Below, in pieces: positions 33,582 through 41,616 of a DNA stretch of 64,000 nt. This DNA comes from Aurantibrevibacter litoralis (GTDB lineage Bacteria > Bacteroidota > Bacteroidia > Flavobacteriales > Flavobacteriaceae). The translations under genes were made by a program, and so were the position numbers. Location: the NCBI RefSeq assembly GCF_034651555.1, contig NZ_JAYEEQ010000016.1, forward strand, positions 20,965-84,964. Direction: 5' to 3'. Each line of letters starts with the position of its first letter. Positions within the stretch are counted from its first letter, which is position 1. The notes beneath the pieces were generated by a model. It made no database searches. It saw only the letters and a program-made list of their open reading frames with translations, and had not been told where the DNA came from.

Positions 33582-34898
33582 TTATGTTACCCTTTCACCC
33601 CTGCGTGTCCCATAGCCATACATCGCAACAATTAAAAAACATAATAATGGTAAAACAAACGAAAAATTTACTTCAGGAACCCCAAGAATTAGGGTGTCCG
33701 AATATCCGCTACCTCCAATGTCCAAAATAGATCCTTGTAAAATGGGCATAAAAGCACCGCCAACGATGGCCATAACCAAAAACGCCGAAGCCGCCTTGGC
33801 ATCGTCACCCAAGTTATAAAGGGCAATACCATATATGGTGGGGAACATGGCCGACATGCATAAAGAAACAAATACCAAACTATACAGTCCACCCATGCCG
33901 TGTATAAAAATGGTACCTAAACAAAAAACCATAGCTGCCAAAGCCAAAAACAGTAATAATTTTCCGGGTTGAATGAATTTTAATAAATAGGCACATAAAA
34001 ATCGACCTAACAGAAAAATAATTAAAGCCAAATACGCATAATTCACCGCAGTAGTATTGGAGATACCCAAATTTTCGGCATACTGATAGATATACGTCCA
34101 ACACATAATCTGAGCACCTACATAACACATTTGTGCTATGACGCCACCCACAAACGATTTCTTTTTAAAAATACGTACAATGGAATCCCACAAGGTACCC
34201 TGATCTTTATTTTCTACCTTCTTTTCGGGCATCTTTACGAGCAAAAAAACACCTAAAATGACTAGTACTACCAACCCCAATGCTACGTACGGATTGCGGA
34301 TAATGCCTAAATCTGAGGTTTTTACTGCTGCTTTGGCGGTATCTGTTAAGGTTTCGTAAATACTGTTTCCTTGGGCATCTACATCATCAGACTGTAATGC
34401 GGCCAGAATAAAAGTTTGGGCTACGAATAAACCCGATAACGCACCAAGGGGATTAAAAGCCTGCGCTAAATTAAGGCGCTGCGTCGCTGTTTCCTTTGGT
34501 CCCATATCCAAAATAAAGGGATTGGCAGTGGTTTCCAAAAATGCCAGACCAAAAGTGAGAATGTATAATGCCAGTAAAAAGAAAAAATAATTTTCCTTGG
34601 CCGCGGCCGGATAAAACAATAAGGCACCGACCGCGTATAGGAGTAACCCGACGATAATGCCCGTTTTATAAGAATATTTCTTGGCCACATAGGCCGCAGG
34701 GAGTGCCATCGTAAAATACCCCCCATAAAACGCTGCTTGTACCCAAGATGCCTGCGTATTGGACAATTCCAGAATTTTTTTGAAAGCCGATACCATGGGA
34801 TTGGTTATATCATTTGCAAATCCCCATAAAGCAAATAATGAGGTAACCAATATAAAAGGAATCAAGAATTTCTTGGGAATAATGGGTGGTTTTTCCAT
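33582..34898 (-). CDS. fucP: L-fucose:proton symporter FucP
   Basis: 438 residues with twelve predicted membrane helices of the major facilitator superfamily. FWGF-type signatures are visible: ALWGFANDITNPMVSAFK with Asp30, and LAFLETTANPFILDMG with Glu122. These positions correspond to Asp46 and Glu135, the substrate- and proton-binding acids of E. coli FucP. It imports L-fucose, though related members carry glucose, galactose or rhamnose. The gene is 31 bp downstream of a sugar dehydrogenase and at the end of five tightly spaced fucose genes, which makes fucose the likely cargo. Confidence 0.9.
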   Translation of the reverse strand: MEKPPIIPKKFLIPFILVTSLFALWGFANDITNPMVSAFKKILELSNTQASWVQAAFYGGYFTMALPAAYVAKKYSYKTGIIVGLLLYAVGALLFYPAAAKENYFFFLLALYILTFGLAFLETTANPFILDMGPKETATQRLNLAQAFNPLGALSGLFVAQTFILAALQSDDVDAQGNSIYETLTDTAKAAVKTSDLGIIRNPYVALGLVVLVILGVFLLVKMPEKKVENKDQGTLWDSIVRIFKKKSFVGGVIAQMCYVGAQIMCWTYIYQYAENLGISNTTAVNYAYLALIIFLLGRFLCAYLLKFIQPGKLLLFLALAAMVFCLGTIFIHGMGGLYSLVFVSLCMSAMFPTIYGIALYNLGDDAKAASAFLVMAIVGGAFMPILQGSILDIGGSGYSDTLILGVPEVNFSFVLPLLCFLIVAMYGYGTRRGERVT

Positions 34899-34929
34899 GT
34901 AAAAGCTGGGATTGCGTATATTGATATGA

Positions 34930-35712
34930 TTATGAAATTGCTCTATCTAAATGCGTATAACCACCATCTACAAAAAGGAGCTGTCCGGTGGTATGACTCG
35001 ACCTTTCCGATAACAAAAATGCCACTGTATCTCCAATTTCCGCTGCGGTGGTCATTCTTTTTCCTAAAGGAATTTTTGTTGTGATCGATTTTAGTTTTGC
35101 CTCAGGATTCGGAAATGTCTTTATCCATTTCTCATACAATGGTGTGTAGCATTCTGCAACAATAACTGCATTTACACGTATTTCGTAGGGCAACAATTCT
35201 GTAGCCCACTCCCGCGTTAATGCGTTTCTTCCACCATTTGCTGCTGTGTACCCACTGGTGCCTCCCTGTCCCGTAAAGGAAGTTTTAGAACCGATGTTCA
35301 CAATGGCTCCCTTACATTTTTTTAGTTCCGGTAAAACCAATTGCGCCATAAGGTAATAATGCGTTAGGTTTCTGTTGATAGATCGGAGAAAATCGGCATA
35401 GGTTCCATTTTCTAGACCAACCCCATCATTAATGCCCGCATTATTTACCAAACCTTCTATGCAGCCAAATTTTTCAAGTACTTGAAGCACCGCATTTTTA
35501 CATTGCTCTTGATCGGTAAGCTCTGCTATAACATAATCCGATGTTCCTCCAGACTGCTTTATATGAGCTACTGCTTGCTTCATACTTTCCTCATCTCTGC
35601 CTACAATCACCGGAATGGCACCTTCTTGAGCCAAAATAGTACTAATACCCAAGCCGATCCCTTTGGATCCGCCTGTAACAATAATGACCTTGTTTTTTAA
35701 AAATAAATCCAT
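34930..35712 (-). CDS. SDR oxidoreductase, probable L-fucose dehydrogenase
   Basis: 260 residues. TGGSKGIG lies at 13-20, NNAG at 90-93, Ser142 in IGSKTSFTGQGGTSGY, and catalytic-type Tyr155. The residue four places after this Tyr, normally the catalytic Lys of YxxxK, reads Asn159 (YTAAN). The C-terminus has GQLLFVDGGYTHLDRA. The SKT(S/A)xTGQG...GY and LTREWA blocks are those of L-fucose dehydrogenases that oxidise L-fucose to L-fuconolactone. It sits between fucP and the FAH hydrolase. Of the two SDRs in the operon this one fits the first step better; the other fits the 2-keto-3-deoxyfuconate step. The missing Lys is unusual and needs confirmation. Confidence 0.8.
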   Translation of the reverse strand: MDLFLKNKVIIVTGGSKGIGLGISTILAQEGAIPVIVGRDEESMKQAVAHIKQSGGTSDYVIAELTDQEQCKNAVLQVLEKFGCIEGLVNNAGINDGVGLENGTYADFLRSINRNLTHYYLMAQLVLPELKKCKGAIVNIGSKTSFTGQGGTSGYTAANGGRNALTREWATELLPYEIRVNAVIVAECYTPLYEKWIKTFPNPEAKLKSITTKIPLGKRMTTAAEIGDTVAFLLSERSSHTTGQLLFVDGGYTHLDRAIS

Positions 35713-35752
35713 GACCGTTGCCCTTCTACCTCGGTATTATTACAATAAAACG

Positions 35753-36610
35753 CTATTCTGTATAAGCCCTAACTCTTTGCTTGGATGTTCCTAACCCTTC
35801 TATGCCCAACTCCACTACATCGCCCGGTTTCAAATATTTGGGTGGATTAAAACCCAGACCCACCCCAAACGGAGTTCCTGTAGAGATAATATCGCCGGGT
35901 AAAAGCGTCATAAACTCGCTAATATAACTTACAACTTTCTGCACATTAAAAATAAAATCGGAGGTACTGCTATTCTGCACGGTTTCGCCGTTGAGCTTTA
36001 GCCATAAATTTAGGTTGTTAGGATCCTTAATTTCTTCCTTTGTAGCAATAAAAGGTCCAACAGGAGCAAAGGTATCGCAACTTTTACCCTTTACCCATTG
36101 TCCGCCACGTTCTAACTGAAAAGCACGTTCGCTGTAATCGTTATGCAATACATAGCCCGCCACATAGTCTAAGGCTTCCTCTTCTGAAACATAGGATGCT
36201 TTCTTTTCAATAACAACTGCCAATTCTACTTCCCAATCCGTTTTTTTGCTGTTCTTTGGAATAACGAGATCGTCGTTTGGACCCACCAAAGCCGAAGTTG
36301 CCTTAAAGAACAAAATAGGCTCGGACGGGATGGCCATACCGCTTTCTGCCGCATGTTGGGCATAATTAAGGCCCACACAAACAATTTTAGAAGGCTTTAC
36401 CAATGGTACGCCAAGACGTATTTCTGAACCAATTACAGGGCAGGTTGCTCTGTTTTCTGCAACCCATTTTTGTAATCGTTCTAAACCATTAGAACCAAAA
36501 AAATCTTCGGTAAAATCTGTACCAAAGCCGGAAACATCTATCCGGGTATCGTCTTCTAGTTGTACGCCCGGTTGTTCCTCTCCCGGTGCTCCAAATCGTA
36601 TCAATTTCAT
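35753..36610 (-). CDS. FAH-family hydrolase, probable 2,4-diketo-3-deoxy-L-fuconate hydrolase
   Basis: 285 residues of the fumarylacetoacetate hydrolase family. It begins MKLIRFG and has KIVCVGLNYAQHAAE, FFKATSALVGPND, the metal ligands Glu127 and Glu129 in TDWEVELAVVI, Asp158 in HNDYSERAFQ, Lys176 in WVKGKSCDTFAPVGPF, and GDIISTGTPFGVGLGF. In the non-phosphorylating L-fucose pathway the last enzyme splits 2,4-diketo-3-deoxy-L-fuconate into pyruvate and L-lactate. Position between two SDRs and near fuconate dehydratase supports this. Related enzymes act on rhamnose- or other deoxy-sugar-derived diketo acids. Confidence 0.88.
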   Translation of the reverse strand: MKLIRFGAPGEEQPGVQLEDDTRIDVSGFGTDFTEDFFGSNGLERLQKWVAENRATCPVIGSEIRLGVPLVKPSKIVCVGLNYAQHAAESGMAIPSEPILFFKATSALVGPNDDLVIPKNSKKTDWEVELAVVIEKKASYVSEEEALDYVAGYVLHNDYSERAFQLERGGQWVKGKSCDTFAPVGPFIATKEEIKDPNNLNLWLKLNGETVQNSSTSDFIFNVQKVVSYISEFMTLLPGDIISTGTPFGVGLGFNPPKYLKPGDVVELGIEGLGTSKQRVRAYTE

Positions 36611-36689
36611 GTATTTCTTTTTATGCGATTAGTATTGATTTTATTTTTTAACCCAATGATGTGGTCGTTTTTGGACACGTAAAATACAA

Positions 36690-37469
36690 TTATCCGTTTA
36701 ATTTTATATACCCCCCATCTATGGGGAAATCTGTTCCCGTTATAAATGCGGCCTCGTCCGAACTGAGATAAAGCGCTAAATGAGCTACTTCATCTGGTGT
36801 ACCCATGCGACCTATAGGTTGACTTTTAGATAGTTTAGCAAACATTTCTTCCTCTTTTCCTTCGTAATTTTTTTTTATAAAACCATCGACAAATGGGGTA
36901 TGTACTCTTGCCGGTGAAATACTATTACATCGTATCCCAAAATTGAGGTAATCTTTAGCAACCGAATAGGTCATGGTAAGTACGGCACCCTTAGTCATAG
37001 AATACGCAAACCGATCTGAAATGCCCACCGTGGCTGCAATAGAAGCCATATTAAGGATTACCCCACCTCCCTGTGCTTTCATTTTTCCTATTACAGCATG
37101 CATGCAGTTATAGACTCCTTTAATATTTACATGATACAGTCGATCTAAATCTGACGCTGTTGTTCCTTCTAAATTACCCACATGGGCAATCCCCGCATTG
37201 TTCACTAAAATATCGATACGCCCAATTTCTGCAACAGCGGAGATAATAGCGGCAACCTGCTTTTGGTGCGCTACATCGCAAGAATGAAAGGTAGCCTTAC
37301 CCCCATTAGAACGTATATCTTTTACTACCCTTTCGCCATTTTCTGTATTGAATTCTAAAATATGGACATGGGCACCTTGGGTTGCAAAGGTTTTGGATAT
37401 GGCTTCACCAATACCACTAGCACCTCCGGTAACTATAGCTATCTTACTTTTTAGACTAAATGCGGTCAT
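36690..37469 (-). CDS. SDR oxidoreductase, probable 2-keto-3-deoxy-L-fuconate dehydrogenase
   Basis: 259 residues with a complete SDR active site: TGGASGIG at 14-21, NNAG at 90-93, Ser143, Tyr156 and Lys160 (YSMTK). The block RFAYSMTKGAVLTMTYSVAKDYLNFGIRCNSISPARVHTPFVDGF is that of the 2-keto-3-deoxy-L-fuconate dehydrogenase group, which also includes human BDH2-like enzymes. It oxidises the C4 hydroxyl to give 2,4-diketo-3-deoxy-L-fuconate, the substrate of the FAH hydrolase encoded 79 bp downstream. It follows fuconate dehydratase after 46 bp, matching the order of reactions. Confidence 0.88.
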   Translation of the reverse strand: MTAFSLKSKIAIVTGGASGIGEAISKTFATQGAHVHILEFNTENGERVVKDIRSNGGKATFHSCDVAHQKQVAAIISAVAEIGRIDILVNNAGIAHVGNLEGTTASDLDRLYHVNIKGVYNCMHAVIGKMKAQGGGVILNMASIAATVGISDRFAYSMTKGAVLTMTYSVAKDYLNFGIRCNSISPARVHTPFVDGFIKKNYEGKEEEMFAKLSKSQPIGRMGTPDEVAHLALYLSSDEAAFITGTDFPIDGGYIKLNG

Positions 37470-37515
37470 TATTTGGTATTATTTTAGTTTACAACATATC
37501 CAGCAAACTTATTTT

Positions 37516-38838
37516 CTATTGGGTTTCTTGGCCTGTTTGCCACGCTACCCCATTTGGAAAAGCATACGCTTCTAGGGACTTTTTTTTCATTCGAATGCTA
37601 TATCCCGGTGCCACAGGGGGCATGTACGCTCCATTTTTTATAACCACCGGATCTACAAAATGCTCATGCAAATGATCTACATACTCTATAATCCTGTCTT
37701 CCATAGTACCGCTTATAGCGATATAATCAATCATAGAAAGGTGCTGTACGTATTCGCAAAGTCCTACGCCTCCCGCATGCGGACAAACAGGGATGTTGAA
37801 CTTTGCTGCCATAAGTAATATCGCTAGAATTTCATTGACCCCTCCTACCCTACAACTATCAATCTGACAAATTCCGATGGCATTCGCCTGCATCAATTGC
37901 TTAAACATCACCCGGTTTTGACAATGTTCCCCGGTGGCCACTTTTATGGGGTAAACTGCTTTCGCAATTTTGGCATGACCCAAAATATCATCGGGGCTCG
38001 TAGGTTCCTCTATCCACCAAGGATCAAAGCGTTTTAGTTGCGCCATAGTAAGGATGGCTTCATCTACATCCCACTTTTGATTTGCATCCATCATCAAACG
38101 TAAATCGGTTCCAATTTCTTCTCGAATAATAGCCGCGCGCCGCATGTCGTCCTTTAGATCGGATCCTACCTTAATTTTCATGTGCTTAAAACCGGCTTGT
38201 TTAGCCTCTTTGCATAATCTGCGCATCTTTTCATCTGAATACCCCAACCAACCGGCAGAGGTAGTATAGGCCGGGTAGCCCTCTTTCATTAGTGCATCAA
38301 TGCGTTCTTGCTTTGTGTCCTCTTGCTTTTGTAGCATGTTTAAGGCTTCCTGTGGCGTAATGGCATCGGTGATATACGTAAAATCGATACAAGATATAAA
38401 TTTTTCCGGGGACATGTCGGCCACTAATTTCCACAACGGCTTGCCCTCTACCTTGGCATAAAGATCCCAAACGGCATTTACCACGGCACCTGTAGCCAAA
38501 TGAATGACCCCCTTTTCGGGACCCAACCACCGCAACTGACTGTCGCCCGTAATCATTTTCCAAAAAGCACCCATATTGGTTGTAAAGCTTTCCAGTGTTT
38601 TTCCTATTATTAATTGTGACAGCGCAGTAATAGCTGCAACGCAAAGTTCATTTCCACGACCAATAGTGAAGGTAAGCCCATGTCCTTCTAAAGCATCCGG
38701 GTGATCTGTTTTTAAAATAACGTATGCCGCGGAATAATCAGGATCCGTGTTCATAGCATCGGAACCAGCCAGAGTACGACTAGTAGGAAAACGGATATCT
38801 TTAACCAGAAAATCCGTTATGGTAATGGGTTTGGACAT
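37516..38838 (-). CDS. fucD: L-fuconate dehydratase (enolase superfamily)
   Basis: 440 residues, very close to the length of characterised L-fuconate dehydratase from Xanthomonas. The N-terminal capping domain reads DIRFPTSRTLAGSDAMN and GHGLTFTIGRGNE. The barrel holds the catalytic set: Lys221-x-Lys223 (KIKVG), metal ligands Asp251 (MDANQ), Glu277 (IEEPT) and Glu304 (GEHCQ), and the His354 base (CPHAGGVGLCEYVQH). It dehydrates L-fuconate to 2-keto-3-deoxy-L-fuconate. It is the first gene of the minus-strand fucose operon; the TFTIGRGNE capping loop favours fuconate over rhamnonate dehydratase. Confidence 0.95.
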   Translation of the reverse strand: MSKPITITDFLVKDIRFPTSRTLAGSDAMNTDPDYSAAYVILKTDHPDALEGHGLTFTIGRGNELCVAAITALSQLIIGKTLESFTTNMGAFWKMITGDSQLRWLGPEKGVIHLATGAVVNAVWDLYAKVEGKPLWKLVADMSPEKFISCIDFTYITDAITPQEALNMLQKQEDTKQERIDALMKEGYPAYTTSAGWLGYSDEKMRRLCKEAKQAGFKHMKIKVGSDLKDDMRRAAIIREEIGTDLRLMMDANQKWDVDEAILTMAQLKRFDPWWIEEPTSPDDILGHAKIAKAVYPIKVATGEHCQNRVMFKQLMQANAIGICQIDSCRVGGVNEILAILLMAAKFNIPVCPHAGGVGLCEYVQHLSMIDYIAISGTMEDRIIEYVDHLHEHFVDPVVIKNGAYMPPVAPGYSIRMKKKSLEAYAFPNGVAWQTGQETQ

Positions 38839-39024
38839 GCATCTAAATTTGAAAAAACCAAAGCTAACATCTTAAGTGCGGTTAAGCTACCAAAATTAAA
38901 ACAGTGCCTAATACTATTTTTGCTTTGCTTTATAAAACGAGGCCTATAACAGTAAAAAAGGATATCCTAAAGCCTACCTATTTTACGCCTTAAAAAAGGG
39001 CTGCTTTTTTATATTGACCTTGAT

Positions 39025-39939
39025 TTAGGTTTCATTTGACACGTGTTCTATATGTTGTTGAAGATAGGTTCTTGGGGAACTTTTGGTGATTTTCTTGAAC
39101 TGCCTATTAAAATTAGAGATATTATTAAATCCGCTCTCAAAACAAATGGAAGTGATGTTGAGTTTTTGTTCTAATAGTAATTTGCACGCATAACCAATTC
39201 GGACTTCATTGAGGTAAGTGGTAAATGTTTTTCTATGAATGCGTTTAAAGAAACGGCTGAAAGCAGACGGATTCATGTGTGCCACTGCGGCCGCATCCTT
39301 GGACCCGATGGGCGCACTGAAATTCCTAAAGACAAACTCGTAAATCGCATCTAAACTTTTATTTTCAGTGGTACGAAAAGAATGTATAAACCCTACACTT
39401 GCGAGCCGCTTTATAGGGCTGTGTTTGGCAAGATCGTGAAGGATTTCTATTAATTTTAGCGTTTTGTAAAAATCATCTAAAAGTTCAAGTTTTTTGATCT
39501 TTTCAATAATTTTATGGTCGAGGTCTTTAAACAAAATTCCGTGCTGCGCCTGCGCAAACAATTGGGCAATTTGTCGCATTTCCGGAATTTGGAAAAAATG
39601 TGTCCCTAAAAAATCTTCTTTAAAATGTATGGCTATAGCCTCTGCCAATAAATCGGACTCCTTCTTAAAATAAACATCATCATTTACCCACATATGCGGC
39701 AAGTTCGCTCCTGTGAGTACTACATCTCCGGGCTGAAATTTTGCCACATTATCTCCAATAAAGCGTGTGCCGATACTTTTAGTGATCAAAACCAACTCCA
39801 GCTCAGGGTGATAATGCCAAACTTTTAAAAAATGCTTAAATCGATGTGTCTTGATGCTAAAAGAAGCATTGGTGGCGTTCCTTCGATCTATTAAATGTAA
39901 TTTCACGTCTTTTTGTGTAAAAATTTGAAGTAATATCAT
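39025..39939 (-). CDS. AraC-family regulator with cupin sensor domain (fucose locus, copy 1)
   Basis: 304 residues. The N-terminal cupin-like sensor has FLKVWHYHPELELVLI, GTRFIGDNVAKFQPGDVVLTGANLPHMW. The C-terminal AraC double helix-turn-helix has SFRTTENKSLDAIYEFVFRNFSAPIG, NPSAFSRFFKRIHRKTFTTYLNEVRIGYACKLLLE and the closing ICFESGFNNISNFNRQFKKITKSSPRTY. It lies upstream of fucD in the same orientation (186-bp gap) and divergent from the fuconolactonase gene, so it can see both promoters. It is clearly paralogous to the regulator at 41617-42501. Ligand presumably fucose or an intermediate. Confidence 0.93.
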   Translation of the reverse strand: MILLQIFTQKDVKLHLIDRRNATNASFSIKTHRFKHFLKVWHYHPELELVLITKSIGTRFIGDNVAKFQPGDVVLTGANLPHMWVNDDVYFKKESDLLAEAIAIHFKEDFLGTHFFQIPEMRQIAQLFAQAQHGILFKDLDHKIIEKIKKLELLDDFYKTLKLIEILHDLAKHSPIKRLASVGFIHSFRTTENKSLDAIYEFVFRNFSAPIGSKDAAAVAHMNPSAFSRFFKRIHRKTFTTYLNEVRIGYACKLLLEQKLNITSICFESGFNNISNFNRQFKKITKSSPRTYLQQHIEHVSNET

Positions 39940-40130
39940 CTAATATATACCTAAATTATGGCTATTTGTATATAACTGCAAAAATAATATCATGATTTGC
40001 CAAATAAATGGTAGCATACGATAGCATTATCATCTAATTTTAACCTGTTTTAAATTGTTCTCCAAATGATTTACAAACAACAATCATTTTTTTAAAAGTT
40101 AATTTTTTGAGTTTGTTTAATTGTCTTTAT

Positions 40131-40160
40131 AAAAGCCTGATAGTACTATCGGGCTTTTGT
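40131..40160 (+). terminator. Strong hairpin terminator with no gene upstream on this strand
   Basis: AAAAGCCTGATAG pairs with CTATCGGGCTTTT across a two-base TA loop, with two near-central mismatches or wobbles, and is followed by TGTATTTTTT. This is a near-ideal intrinsic terminator for plus-strand transcripts. No plus-strand gene precedes it within the 190 bp to the divergent AraC start, so it either ends antisense or small-RNA transcription or insulates the promoter just downstream. Confidence 0.7.
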
Positions 40161-40222
40161 ATTTTTTAAGAATAATCTCTTATTTTTGAATGGGTGTATC
40201 AGGTAGAACGTGCCAACCCATT
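40156..40222 (+). promoter_or_regulatory. Predicted promoter and inverted repeat of the fuconolactonase operon
   Basis: TATTTTTG at 40181-40188 is a perfect match to the Bacteroidota -7 consensus TAnnTTTG, and TTTG at 40156-40159 is a -33 element 21 bp upstream. Immediately downstream, around the predicted transcription start, a perfect 7-bp inverted repeat AATGGGT/ACCCATT (40189-40195, 40216-40222) could be an operator or leader hairpin. The -33 box overlaps the distal arm of the terminator. The coding start follows at 40278. Confidence 0.6.
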
Positions 40223-40277
40223 TGCAGTAAAAATTGCAGTGCCTTATGGAGCAATAACCCACGTATAAACGGCAAAC

Positions 40278-41111
40278 ATGCGCATAGACAGTCATCAACA
40301 TTTTTGGAACTATAATTCGGCTACGCACAGTTGGATTAATGAGACGATGTCTGTATTGCGACGAAATTTTACGCCCAAAGACCTATACCCCATTCTATCA
40401 AGCTTCGGTTTTGATGGGTGTATCGCCGTAGAGGCTCATTCTTCGGAGCAAGAAACCGAATTTTTACTGCGCTGTGCGCAAGAAAATAAGTTTATAAAAG
40501 GTGTGGTGGGTTGGGTAGATCTAAGCGCTCCCAATGTTGCAGAACGCCTGCACCACTTTAGCCAGAACACGCTCTTAAAAGGGGTACGGCATTTGGTACA
40601 AGACGAGCCCAATGGCTTTATGTTAGATCCGGCGTTTCAAAACGGAATTTCTAAACTTCATGACTATGGTCTTACGTATGATATCCTTATTTATCCCCAT
40701 CAACTTAAAGAAGCCAACGAACTGGTTGCTGCCTTTCCCAATCAAAAATTCGTGCTAGATCATATTGCCAAACCGTACATTAAAACGAATAGCATAAACG
40801 CCTGGCAAAAAGACATTGAATTGCTGGCGCAACATCAAAATTTACATTGTAAAATATCGGGCATGGTCACGGAGGCAAATTGGCATTCTTGGACGAATAC
40901 CGATTTTACCCCCTATTTGGATGTGGTGTTCGCTTGTTTTGGTACAGATCGGATTATGTTCGGATCCGATTGGCCTGTGTGCCTTTTAGCAGCAAACTAT
41001 GGCGAGATGCTTCAAATTATAGAAAATTACATCCACCCTTATCCTAATGCAGTACAGGAGCAACTTATGGGAAAAAACGCTGCCCTTTTTTACAACCTCA
41101 ATCGTTCATGA
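40278..41111 (+). CDS. Amidohydrolase-superfamily lactonase, probable L-fuconolactonase
   Basis: 277 residues. MRIDSHQHFW at the start supplies His6 and His8. Later come VLDHIAKP with His162, HCKISGMVTEA, and DRIMFGSDWPVC with Asp231, the metal/acid residues of the COG3618 lactonase group. It hydrolyses L-fucono-1,5-lactone, made by fucose dehydrogenase, to L-fuconate. It leads the plus-strand arm and is followed by the mutarotase after 53 bp. Related enzymes act on rhamnono- or galactonolactones, but the neighbours point to fucose. Confidence 0.88.
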   Translation: MRIDSHQHFWNYNSATHSWINETMSVLRRNFTPKDLYPILSSFGFDGCIAVEAHSSEQETEFLLRCAQENKFIKGVVGWVDLSAPNVAERLHHFSQNTLLKGVRHLVQDEPNGFMLDPAFQNGISKLHDYGLTYDILIYPHQLKEANELVAAFPNQKFVLDHIAKPYIKTNSINAWQKDIELLAQHQNLHCKISGMVTEANWHSWTNTDFTPYLDVVFACFGTDRIMFGSDWPVCLLAANYGEMLQIIENYIHPYPNAVQEQLMGKNAALFYNLNRS

Positions 41112-41164
41112 CATCAACCTAAAAAAATTCAGTGGCTAAATTAGCTTTAAAAAATATCAGACCT

Positions 41165-41512
41165 ATGAAAAAACACTGCTTGACTTTAGATTTAAAAAAC
41201 GATGAAGCACTGATTAAAAAGTACGACGAGTACCACAAAGCCGTATGGCCCGAAGTACTCCAAAGTCTTGGCGACTCTGGCATACAATTCATGGAAATTT
41301 ACCGGGTAAGGAACCGTTTATTTATGATTATTGAAGTGGATGATGCGTTTTCTTTTGAAAGAAAGGCAGCCATGGATGCCGATAACGCCAAAGTTCAAGA
41401 ATGGGAAACTTTAATGTGGAATTACCAACAAGCCTTGCCATTTGCTAAACCGGGGCAAAAATGGATACCGTTAGAAAAGGTATTTACGTACGACGCAAAA
41501 AAGCTTGGTTAG
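41165..41512 (+). CDS. L-rhamnose/L-fucose mutarotase family protein (DUF718)
   Basis: 115 residues from the ATG at 41165; the frame can extend back to a GTG at 41132, but the ATG start MKKHCLTLDLKND fits the family, whose members are about 104-115 residues. Key blocks are KYDEYHKAVWPEVLQSLGDSGI, with the catalytic-type His in YHKAVWPEV, EIYRVRNRLFMIIEVDD and VQEWETLMWNYQQALP. It interconverts sugar anomers to feed the dehydrogenase. RhaM of E. coli acts on rhamnose; here the locus indicates L-fucose. It is probably translated from the same mRNA as the lactonase. Confidence 0.9.
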   Translation: MKKHCLTLDLKNDEALIKKYDEYHKAVWPEVLQSLGDSGIQFMEIYRVRNRLFMIIEVDDAFSFERKAAMDADNAKVQEWETLMWNYQQALPFAKPGQKWIPLEKVFTYDAKKLG

Positions 41513-41616
41513 CCATAACGCTTGAAGCAAAGAGAACTATTTTTAAACTGAGAACAGCATTGTTCATGGATTCAAATACGTCACTTTTGATCTTTTACAC
41601 TTGACAAATACGCCGT

